Source: Mariniblastus fucicola
GTDB lineage: Bacteria > Planctomycetota > Planctomycetia > Pirellulales > Pirellulaceae
NCBI RefSeq assembly: GCF_008087665.1
Contig: NZ_CP042912.1
Location: 1,240,001 to 1,304,000, forward strand
DNA length: 64,000 nt
Direction: 5' to 3'
A program made the translations under genes and the position numbers. Below are positions 9,501 to 15,639 of this stretch, in pieces. Under the pieces are notes generated by a model. The model did no database searches, had not been told where the DNA came from, and saw nothing but the letters and a program-made list of their open reading frames with translations. The first letter of the stretch is position 1, and every line of letters begins with the position of its first letter.

Positions 9501-10157
9501 GACGTAGTGGCAATCGCTGGTCGCGACCAGTGGAAGGCCGACTCGTTTGGCAACTTCAACGGCGCCTTCGAGTTGTTGACGCTGAATGTCCAGCCCGTTG
9601 TTCATGATCTCGACGAAGTATCTTTCACCGAACAGATTGCGAAACCACTCAGCAACGCCGATCGCATCCTCAAGCTGCTCTTCCGCACCGTTGCCGCCGT
9701 TGTTGAGGATCGCTTTGCTGAACTCGCTCGATACGCAACCGCTGAGGCAGATGATGCCTTCGCTGTGGGCTTCGAGCAGTTCCTTGTCGATCCGCGGCTT
9801 AAAGTAAAACCCTTCGAGCGCCGCGGAGGACGCCATTTTGATCAGGTTATCGAAACCCGTTTTGTTCTGGCACAACAGCGTCAGGTGATAGGACGAGTTC
9901 TTTCGTCCGCCTTCGCCCTTAACTTTGCGACTGCCGGGCGCGATGTAGGCTTCGTAGCCAATGATCGGATTGATGTCGTTCGCACGACAGGTGTTGTAGA
10001 ATTCGAGCGACCCGTGCATGTTGCCATGGTCGGTCAACGCCAGCGCGTTCATGCCGTGGTCTTTGGTCCGCTGAACCAGTTTCGGGATCGAGCTGGCTCC
10101 ATCGAGCAAAGAGTAATGGCTGTGACAGTGCAGATGCGTAAATGGGCGGTTCGACAT
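6576..10157 (-). CDS. dnaE: DNA polymerase III subunit alpha
   Basis: The replicative DNA polymerase catalytic subunit, 1193 residues against about 1160 in E. coli. The start is the ATG of MSNRPFTHLHCHSHYSLLDG, which opens the PHP domain with its HxHxH metal cluster. The polymerase active site is PDIDIDF (D416 and D418), and the third catalytic Asp lies in KMDFLGL (D570). The fingers, the helix-hairpin-helix region (GYGFNKSHSTAYALIAYQTA) and the C-terminal OB fold (VSMGGMIASLRLAHTKNQ, about residue 1025) are all present, so it is a full-length DnaE1-type enzyme. The tail ends in a basic WRRKKE. It seems monocistronic; the nearest upstream feature is the palindromic repeat at 10270. Confidence 0.98.
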   Translation of the reverse strand: MSNRPFTHLHCHSHYSLLDGASSIPKLVQRTKDHGMNALALTDHGNMHGSLEFYNTCRANDINPIIGYEAYIAPGSRKVKGEGGRKNSSYHLTLLCQNKTGFDNLIKMASSAALEGFYFKPRIDKELLEAHSEGIICLSGCVSSEFSKAILNNGGNGAEEQLEDAIGVAEWFRNLFGERYFVEIMNNGLDIQRQQLEGAVEVAKRVGLPLVATSDCHYVDREDASAQDVMLCINTGRFRTDQNRMKMDVDEFYLRPPEEMYANFVGLEDAVSRSQEIADSVDIQLTLGERYFPVFDLPLETDTPESKLRELCEQGLKERYAKTPGMLTEDGGLTEIVQARLDRELGVINKLGFANYFLIVWDFVEQARIRDIPTTARGSGVGAIVCYALYMSHVCPIKYDLLFERFLDENRLEAPDIDIDFCKERRGDIIKYVKEKYGEESVAQIGTFGTMKAKAAIKDVGRALGIPLARVNEITKMIPDVLGIKIKTALETSDELRAAYEGDPEITELIDFAMKLEGLARNIGTHAAAVVIGNGPLDNYVPLGKVSGKDDVITQWSMNDVEAAGLLKMDFLGLRNLTILSNVVNIIEQTRGERIDIHEFPLDDKPTYALLQRGETKGVFQMESGGIRDLLQRMKPDHFLDIIATAALYRPGPLEGGMVDQYIDVKHGRKEPEYKIELMREILEETNGVMVYQEQVMRILNRVGKIPLASAYTCIKAISKKKEKLIAQNYEGYMKGAVEQGLSKKDAQELWDMILKFAGYGFNKSHSTAYALIAYQTAYLKCHYPIEFMAALLTGDIPGRNFVGKDALVEHMEDCDRMGIDVVAPSVNTSDVHFKVDEQNEVHFAMSAIKGCGASAAQAIVDERTENGPFKDIFDFCERVESSKCSRSSVESLIKAGAMDCFGGHRAQLMAALDRAIQAGASAQADKKSGQLNLFGTPEPAADDEPETVDMPDVPEWEEREKLTFEKEVLGFYLTSHPLAEYVDRLEQFCSHKTSELEGSKHRDKVSMGGMIASLRLAHTKNQKSPSDPTKYAMFDLEDVDGAIRTIAWPSTYTSVSEVIKPDAVVVVQGKLDYRGDEPNLIVDKMVPIDDLGSTMTTGIKIMIDQNMHGHDGLKTAYEIIRGYPGNRQLKIELVLEDGMRVQLDSNRKIEVSEQLCGRLQELLGASGVEMLVDTKSLSEKAGPEKKWRRKKE

Positions 10158-10269
10158 GGGCTTCCGTGATGCGTGTGAAATCGGAAGCTCATTTTACGAA
10201 AAATGGAGCCGTGCAGTAGCCGTGAAATTTGCAGGAGTTGATGTCGTTTTTGCTCTTCGGTCCTTGGTC

Positions 10270-10353
10270 TTCGTTTAACGGCAAGCCGCAGGCGACGGTG
10301 CCGCCTTAGCAGGACTACGTGCCACCGTCGCCTACGGCTTGCCGTTAAACGAA
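10270..10353. repeat. REP-like palindrome, left copy flanking RAYT gene
   Basis: Arms 10270-10300 and 10323-10353 are complementary over 31 bp with one mismatch, around a 22-nt loop. The arms begin TTCGTTTAACGGCAAGCC. The same palindrome recurs at 11024-11105 on the other side of the transposase gene. Confidence 0.92.
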
Positions 10354-10376
10354 CCGTTTCGACGCTCAATGTTTAC

Positions 10377-11003
10377 TCATTGATACGTGGTCCAGCCACC
10401 CTTTTCGATTCCTGCGAACGGGGTCACAAATGACCAGCTCTGTATTCGCTTTCCTTCCTTCTCCGGATTTTCCACAACGTAATTGATTGCGTTTTCGATC
10501 GCTTCTTCAGAATCCAAATACTGTTTCCAACCTCTGGCTGCCCACATCCGAGGCGGCCGTTGACCTTTCTGGGCAAACGCCGCAAGCGGATGCAGTCCAC
10601 TTTCAACAATGCTGGCCGTGGCTGCACCTTTGAGCAGATTCGTCACTTGTTCAACCTTGTACGAATGCCTAGCCAACACAAAGTGCGTGTGCTCAGGGAG
10701 AACTGAGCAGGCCCAAGCGGTGTAGTTGCTTTTCTCGATCTGCTTTGCAAATCCCTGCGAAATGGCCAATGCCTGAACTCCTTCGATCGACACCGATGGA
10801 TACTTGAGCGAATCGATGGCCAGGTTCCGATCCCGGAGTTCGGAATCGGTAAGCGATTCGATGTCCTTGCGATCGAGCGATTTGCTGGCGTGGCCATGTT
10901 TCGCAATCTCAAATTTCCTCACATAGTCCGACCAGGCTCCGCGCGGATCGTTTGGCAACCAGAAACCGTACATCGGCATGATCACGTGATAGCCATGGAT
11001 CAT
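10377..11003 (-). CDS. REP-associated tyrosine transposase (RAYT, Y1_Tnp family)
   Basis: A 208-residue HUH-family single-strand transposase. The metal-binding HUH motif is PEHTHF (H105 and H107, in the sequence SVLPEHTHFVLARH), and the probable nucleophile is Y175 in INYVVENPEKEG, matching the Tyr-x-x-x-N-P pattern of IS200/RAYT proteins. The N-terminal HVIMPMYGFWLPNDPRGAWS is also typical. The length fits RAYTs rather than IS200 TnpA (about 150). The gene starts at an ATG and is intact, so the enzyme is probably functional. Its flanking palindromes are its likely substrates. Classification rests on motifs; the exact RAYT group cannot be assigned by eye. Confidence 0.85.
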   Translation of the reverse strand: MIHGYHVIMPMYGFWLPNDPRGAWSDYVRKFEIAKHGHASKSLDRKDIESLTDSELRDRNLAIDSLKYPSVSIEGVQALAISQGFAKQIEKSNYTAWACSVLPEHTHFVLARHSYKVEQVTNLLKGAATASIVESGLHPLAAFAQKGQRPPRMWAARGWKQYLDSEEAIENAINYVVENPEKEGKRIQSWSFVTPFAGIEKGGWTTYQ

Positions 11004-11023
11004 GGGGCAGCACTTTCATTTCT

Positions 11024-11105
11024 TCGTTTAACGGCAAGCCGTAGGCGACGGTGCCTCATTGCCAAAACCACGTGCCACCGTCGCCTACGGCTTGCCGTTA
11101 AACGA
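11024..11105. repeat. REP-like palindrome, right copy flanking RAYT gene
   Basis: Arms 11025-11053 and 11076-11104 are perfectly complementary (29 bp, plus one extra outer pair) with a 22-nt loop. The arm sequence matches the copy at 10270, and both loops end in ACGTGC; the rest of the loop differs. Confidence 0.92.
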
Positions 11106-11124
11106 TCAGAGTAGCACTTGGATC

Positions 11125-12270
11125 TTAGACCATTCCGCCGTCAGGCTCACGATCCTCAATCGCCACAAAGTCTCGTGAGCCAGGACCGATGTATTCGGCT
11201 CCAGGGCGGATCAAACGGTTGTTGCTCCGCTGCTCAATAACATGCGCCGCCCAACCAGAAACGCGCGACAAAACGAAAATCGGCGTGAACAGAGCCGTTG
11301 GAATGCCCATGAAGTGATAGGCCGACGCGCTAAAGAAATCGAGGTTCGGAAACAGTTTCTTCTCACGCCACATCACATCCGCGATGCGTTCAGAAACCGG
11401 ATACAAAACTGTATCACCGACCTCTTCGCCCAATCGCTTCGCCCATCCCTTGATGACTTCGTTTCGAGGATCAGAAACGGTGTAGACGCGATGCCCAAAG
11501 CCCATGATCAACGACTTGTTGGCCAACATCTCCATGATGCCAGCTTCCGCTTCGTCCGGCGTCGAAAATTTTTCGATCAACTCCATCGCGGCTTCGTTGG
11601 CTCCACCGTGCAGCGGACCACGCAGCGTTCCGATGGCTCCCGTGATCGCGGAATGCATGTCGGAAAGCGTCGCCGTGCAAACGCGAGCCGTAAAAGTCGA
11701 AGCATTGAACTCGTGCTCGGCATACAGGATCAGCGAGCAGTCCATCGCTTCACGCATCAGGTCCGATGGAGCTTTCCCGTGAAGTTTTTCCAGAAAGTAA
11801 CCCGCGATGCCATCTTCGTTGGACTCGAAATCAATCCGCGTTCCGTCAGTGACGAATCGATGCCAGTAAGCCAACATCGACGGAAACGTGGCGAGCAAAC
11901 GCTCTGCTGTCGGCAACTGATCGTCGAACGAATTTTCCGGTTCAATCACGCCCAGCATCGAGCAACCGGTTCGCAGCACGTCCATCGGATGCGCCGTCGC
12001 AGGAATCTTCTCCAGCGTTTGAGCAACGGCTTCGGGGAGCGCCCGTTTGGATCGCAACCGAGCCTTGAAGCTGTCGAGTTCCTTGATCATCGGCAGTTCG
12101 CCGTAGAGCAGCAGAAAAGCAACTTCCTCGAACGTCGCATGTTCGGCCAAGTCGAAAATTGAGTAGCCGCGATAGTCGAGCCCCTTACCTTCGGTGCCGA
12201 CCGTACAGATTGCGGTCTGGCCCGCGACGACGCCTGCGAGTCCGCCAGTTTTCTTTTTCTTGGTGGTCAT
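11125..12270 (-). CDS. Citrate synthase (or 2-methylcitrate synthase)
   Basis: Condenses acetyl-CoA (or propionyl-CoA) with oxaloacetate at the entry to the TCA or methylcitrate cycle. At 381 residues it is of the short bacterial/archaeal type II-like size. Catalytic motifs are visible: GPLHGGANEAAMEL (H221), GFGHRVYTVSDPR (H260) and a C-terminal LDFFSASAYHFMGIP holding the catalytic Asp. The N-terminus is Lys-rich (TTKKKKTGG), then GLAGVVAGQTAICTV and YRGYSIFDLA. No prpB or prpD neighbour is present, so I favour the general citrate synthase, but the short form cannot be separated from PrpC by reading alone. The gene stands alone between the RAYT unit and a VOC gene. Confidence 0.92.
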   Translation of the reverse strand: MTTKKKKTGGLAGVVAGQTAICTVGTEGKGLDYRGYSIFDLAEHATFEEVAFLLLYGELPMIKELDSFKARLRSKRALPEAVAQTLEKIPATAHPMDVLRTGCSMLGVIEPENSFDDQLPTAERLLATFPSMLAYWHRFVTDGTRIDFESNEDGIAGYFLEKLHGKAPSDLMREAMDCSLILYAEHEFNASTFTARVCTATLSDMHSAITGAIGTLRGPLHGGANEAAMELIEKFSTPDEAEAGIMEMLANKSLIMGFGHRVYTVSDPRNEVIKGWAKRLGEEVGDTVLYPVSERIADVMWREKKLFPNLDFFSASAYHFMGIPTALFTPIFVLSRVSGWAAHVIEQRSNNRLIRPGAEYIGPGSRDFVAIEDREPDGGMV

Positions 12271-12393
12271 ACGTTTGCTTTCAATGGTGATGCGGGAGAC
12301 TCAACTCCCACTGATTATTACGGAACGGACCGGGCTGCAAAGATGAGGCGATTTCAATTGACCGATTTCTGGGTGTCAACAGATCGCTCAACC

Positions 12394-12795
12394 TCAAAGG
12401 CTTTCAAACAAAACGCACATCGCGCCGGAAGGATCCTTGATTACACAGGTCTTTCCGTAGCCGCTGATCACGCGAACGTCGCCAACTTTTTCGCCACCCA
12501 ATTCGACGCAGCTATCGAGGCTGGCCTTGAGGTCGTCGACGTGAATGTAAATCATCCAGCCGCCTGGCGTGTCAGCGTTGGGGCCCTTGTTGTGGCAAAT
12601 CCCTGCCACAGGCTCGCTGCCGCCGCTGGGCGTAATCACGAAGTCCTGATGATCCTCAACAGGGACGGCTTCCGACTGCCAACCGACCACGGATTCGTAA
12701 AACGCGCGAATTTGGTCGGCGTTTTCCGTCGCCATGTCGATCCAGCCAATCGTCCCGGGGGCTGGCTTTTTGTTTTCGCTTTCAGATTCACTCAC
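12394..12795 (-). CDS. VOC-family (glyoxalase/bleomycin-resistance fold) protein
   Basis: 133 residues. The start is a GTG with an excellent AGGAG 7 nt upstream. The acidic leader SESESENKK precedes a single VOC domain with typical segments: GTIGWIDMATENADQIRAFYESVVGW, GGWMIYIHVDDLKASLDSC and the C-terminal DPSGAMCVLFE. Members bind a metal in a paired beta-alpha-beta-beta-beta fold and act as lyases, isomerases or antibiotic-binding proteins. The substrate cannot be told from the sequence. It runs towards the citrate synthase gene with a 123-bp gap and may be co-transcribed with it. Confidence 0.82.
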   Translation of the reverse strand: MSESESENKKPAPGTIGWIDMATENADQIRAFYESVVGWQSEAVPVEDHQDFVITPSGGSEPVAGICHNKGPNADTPGGWMIYIHVDDLKASLDSCVELGGEKVGDVRVISGYGKTCVIKDPSGAMCVLFESL

Positions 12796-12876
12796 GCTAC
12801 ACTCCTGACAAACTGTGTTGACGCGACCGGTGAATTATCCACAATCACGCAAGTCACATTGTAACGCTTCCCCAGA

Positions 12877-13878
12877 ATGACTTCTGCCATGCTCCGCATA
12901 ACTTCTTACGTTCTGTTCCTGTTTCTGATCGTCGGACTGGTCTTTGGAAGTGGCGACCAGCCCAGCCAAGCCGCAATTCCACAGCAGGAAGTCGCAGAAA
13001 AAGTTGCTGACGATGCCGAAGCGGCCGCAACCGACGACGAACAGCATGGCGTCAAGAGTGCCACGGACAAGCACAAAGTCGGCTCGATCGAAGGCAAGAC
13101 TTCAGGCGGTCTGGTCGGGAACATCATCACACTGTTAATGCTGGTTCTGCTGCAAGCCGTCCTGGGCCTGGACAACTTACTCTACATTTCGCTTGAATCG
13201 AAGCGTGCTCCGGAAGACAAGCAACGCATGGTGCGGATTTGGGGTATCGGTTTGGCAATCTTTCTGCGGATCGCGTTGCTGTTTGTTTTAGTAAACCTCA
13301 TTTCCTATTTCCAGGATCCCTGGTTTGAAACGCCGCCGTCATGGGTGAACTGGTTCGACGGGCATTTCAATTTGCACAGCATCATCGTTCTGCTCGGTGG
13401 TGTGTTCATTCTCTACACTGCGGTGAAAGAAGTTTGGCATATGATCCGCCTCGAGCACGACGATCACGCAGAAGAGAAACCGAAGAGCGTTGGCTGGGTG
13501 GTGTTCTGGATCGTGTTGATGAATGTTGTGTTTTCATTCGATTCCATTTTGAGTGCGATGGCTTTGACGGACACGCTGTGGGTGATGGCGTTGGCAATTG
13601 TGATCGGCGGCGTGTTGATGATCGTGCTGGCCGATACCGTGGCTAACTTTCTCAAAAAGAATCGGATGTATGAAGTGCTGGGCCTGTTCATCCTGTTGAT
13701 TGTTGGAATCATGCTGCTGAGCGAAGGCGGCCATCTGGCTCATCTGAAATTCCTCGGCAATGAAGTCGTTGCCATGTCCAAGGCCACGTTTTACTTCGTG
13801 ATCGGAGTGCTGGTGGTGATTGAGATCATTCAGTCGCGGTATCAAAAGAAATTGCTGGCCAGCAAGAGTGCTCACTAG
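12877..13878 (+). CDS. TerC-family integral membrane protein
   Basis: 333 residues. The N-terminus is a signal-like hydrophobic segment (ITSYVLFLFLIVGLVFGSG) and a charged stretch to about residue 80. A TerC domain follows with about seven transmembrane helices, including LLQAVLGLDNLLYISLES and MNVVFSFDSILSAMALT, whose intramembrane acidic residues (GLDN, SFDSI) are the conserved TerC metal-site motifs. Homologues are linked to tellurite resistance, manganese export and metalation of exported proteins. The extra N-terminal region of about 80 residues is unusual. Starts at 12877 and 12889 are both possible. The TAG stop lies inside the conserved end of the palindromic element at 13875. Confidence 0.88.
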   Translation: MTSAMLRITSYVLFLFLIVGLVFGSGDQPSQAAIPQQEVAEKVADDAEAAATDDEQHGVKSATDKHKVGSIEGKTSGGLVGNIITLLMLVLLQAVLGLDNLLYISLESKRAPEDKQRMVRIWGIGLAIFLRIALLFVLVNLISYFQDPWFETPPSWVNWFDGHFNLHSIIVLLGGVFILYTAVKEVWHMIRLEHDDHAEEKPKSVGWVVFWIVLMNVVFSFDSILSAMALTDTLWVMALAIVIGGVLMIVLADTVANFLKKNRMYEVLGLFILLIVGIMLLSEGGHLAHLKFLGNEVVAMSKATFYFVIGVLVVIEIIQSRYQKKLLASKSAH

Positions 13879-13965
13879 GGGCGCTGTTTGGCAAATCGAT
13901 TTTCATGCCGTCAACGCAACCAAACATGAGCGCCTTGCCGCTCACATTTACAAAACAGTGCCTGG
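13875..13965. repeat. Dispersed palindromic element, copy A
   Basis: A 91-bp element with imperfect terminal inverted repeats (CTAGGGGCGCTGTTTGGCAA at the left, the complement of CCAGGCACTGTTTTGTAAAT at the right). It matches the element at 61457-61596 along both flanks, including a shared ATTTTCATG-C-GTCAACG and CCAAACATGAGCG stretch. The centre here is short and forms a small GAGCG/CGCTC hairpin. The left end overlaps the TerC-family gene's stop codon. Confidence 0.8.
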
Positions 13966-14006
13966 TTGAGTCGCTGTCGTGAAGGCGTTTGTGGCTCGCG
14001 CTGCTC

Positions 14007-14097
14007 GTAGCGACGGCTTCCAGCCGTCGTATTCAGTGGTGGTCATCTGTGGCCAAACAACTGCCGCGGAAATTCAACGGCTGAAAGCCGTCGCGAC
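14007..14097. repeat. REP-like inverted repeat, second family
   Basis: Arms 14007-14029 and 14075-14097 are complementary at about 20 of 23 positions. Each arm itself contains a short palindrome (CGACGGCTTCCAGCCGTCG on the left). It lies at the 3' end of the SMP-30 gene, 7 bp after the stop. It may act as a bidirectional transcription barrier for the converging genes. Confidence 0.75.
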
Positions 14098-14103
14098 CCC
14101 TAA

Positions 14104-14982
14104 CTAAACGATCACGCGATGCTCGGCTTGTCCGTGTCCCGCTCCATCGATCTTGAACACGAAACCGGCTTGCGGTTGCGTGCCTTTGACCTCATCCGGC
14201 AAGTGGGCTCCGGCGGTCGTCATGAACAAGGTCGAGAAATCCAGGCCGCCAAACGCCGGACAAGTCGGCTGTAAAGTCGGAATGGTGTGCGTGTCGATCA
14301 GTTCTCCGGCGTCTGAGTAAACGGCGACTCGCGACGCACCCCACTGAGCCGACCAGAGCCTTCCATCCGCGTCGCAAACAGCGCCGTCAGGAGCAAAACT
14401 CTCGCCTCGAAGATCGACGAACTCCGTACGATCACCGACTGGCCAACCTTCATGATCAAGTTCAACTTTCCAGATGATTTTGACTTCGCTGTCCGTAAAA
14501 TAAGCCCTGCTTCGATCCGGCGAAAAACAAATCGCGTTCGAAATCGTGATGTCGGAAAACAGCTGCCGCAACGCGCCTTTGTAGAACCGATAAATCGCCC
14601 CCGCGCCGGGTTCGGCGTTGTAGCCCATCGTCCCGATCCAGAAACCGCCAAATGGATCCGCGCGGCCGTCGTTCGAACGAGTCACCGGGTTTTCGGATTC
14701 GAGTTCGCACAGCACTTGCTGGGAGCGTTGTTCGAGATCGAAGACGAACAGATCGTGCTCGGACGCAATGAGCAATCGCGACGAGTCGATCAACCCGGCC
14801 GCGGAAACCGTACGCTCAAAGCGATACTCTTTCCGAAGAGCTTCGGCGGTCGCTGGGACGCCGAACGGTTTTTCGAACATGACGCGATTGTCGATGTCGA
14901 ACCAGAACAGCGACTCTCGATCTGGATGCCAAAGCGGACCTTCTCCCAGATCGCATGGTTTATCGTCGAAGACTTCGGCCAT
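14104..14982 (-). CDS. SMP-30/gluconolactonase/LRE family protein
   Basis: 292 residues with the six-bladed beta-propeller SMP-30 fold. The start MAEVFDDKPCDLGEGPLWHP holds the metal-ligand Glu of the family motif LGEGPxW. Other ligand regions are visible in NDGRADPFGGFWIGTMG (Asn/Asp) and FSPDRSRAYFTDS. Members hydrolyse sugar lactones (gluconolactone and similar) using Ca2+ or Zn2+. No signal peptide, so it is probably cytoplasmic. The upstream exported-protein gene ends only 3 bp before this start, so they form an operon. Substrate is unassigned. Confidence 0.88.
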   Translation of the reverse strand: MAEVFDDKPCDLGEGPLWHPDRESLFWFDIDNRVMFEKPFGVPATAEALRKEYRFERTVSAAGLIDSSRLLIASEHDLFVFDLEQRSQQVLCELESENPVTRSNDGRADPFGGFWIGTMGYNAEPGAGAIYRFYKGALRQLFSDITISNAICFSPDRSRAYFTDSEVKIIWKVELDHEGWPVGDRTEFVDLRGESFAPDGAVCDADGRLWSAQWGASRVAVYSDAGELIDTHTIPTLQPTCPAFGGLDFSTLFMTTAGAHLPDEVKGTQPQAGFVFKIDGAGHGQAEHRVIV

Positions 14983-14985
14983 CAG

Positions 14986-15546
14986 CTACTTTGACTCTTT
15001 TGATTTCGCGTCTTCGTCGGCCGCAGCCGCTGCGGCAGCCGTCGTGATGTTGCCGAACATGTGGCCGCCGACTTTTCCGTGAGCCCAGGTTCCAGCGTAC
15101 ATGCCTTTGCGAATGATGACTCGCGAGTCAAACGTTCCCATGCCGGGAATCGTTACCTGATCCAGCACGATGACAGGCGTGCGATCGATCCACTTGATCG
15201 ACAAACCGACTGGAACCTTCACGTCCTTTTTCATGTACTTGATCTTCGCCACCAGCATCCACTCGTCGCCGGTCGGTTCCTTTTCAGCGCTAACGATCTC
15301 GTATTCTTCGGTGTGCAACTTGTCTCCCGACTTGCGCATCGTGAACGTGCCGTTCCACTTCGAACCTTCAAGAAACTTTTTCAGATTGTCGATCGCTTTT
15401 TGATCAGGCGCGGAGCCGATGTCTGCAGCTTCTACGGCTTCGACGCTGTCCTGCTTGGCCGCAGTTTTTTCCTGCCCGATGGCGAACGTTGGCACGATGC
15501 AAATCGAAACGAACAACAAAACCCGGAAACACTTCTGAGTCATCAC
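14986..15546 (-). CDS. Exported hypothetical protein
   Basis: 186 residues, with a signal peptide (KCFRVLLFVSICIVPTFAIG, cleavage near IGQ-E). The mature part has a Gln/Glu-rich lead, a beta-rich core (WNGTFTMRKSGD ... VGLSIKWIDRTPVIVLDQVT) and GTWAHGKVGGHMFGNI near the end, then an Ala8 run and a charged tail. No family recognised; similar short secreted proteins with a GTxxHGxxGGHxxG stretch are common in planctomycetes (inference from memory). It begins with two adjacent ATGs; I used the first. It lies 3 bp upstream of the SMP-30 gene and is probably co-transcribed with it. Confidence 0.7.
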   Translation of the reverse strand: MMTQKCFRVLLFVSICIVPTFAIGQEKTAAKQDSVEAVEAADIGSAPDQKAIDNLKKFLEGSKWNGTFTMRKSGDKLHTEEYEIVSAEKEPTGDEWMLVAKIKYMKKDVKVPVGLSIKWIDRTPVIVLDQVTIPGMGTFDSRVIIRKGMYAGTWAHGKVGGHMFGNITTAAAAAAADEDAKSKESK

Positions 15547-15639
15547 ATCACCTGAATTTGAGAAAAACGAACCCCAATCCGTTCTAACAAAATTCAGCCA
15601 TCCGTGCAGGCATTCGCAAGCGTTTCGTCTGCGATCGGC

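Larger units (their letters stand above)
10270..11105. mobile_element. REP/RAYT unit (REPtron): Y1 HUH transposase between two palindromes
   Basis: A single Y1-type transposase gene lies between two near-identical palindromes placed almost symmetrically, 20-23 bp from each end of the gene. This is the arrangement of REP-associated tyrosine transposases (RAYTs), which mobilise or maintain REP palindromes in bacterial genomes. No IS200-type second gene, target-site duplication or other cargo is seen. The unit sits between dnaE and the citrate synthase gene. Confidence 0.82.
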
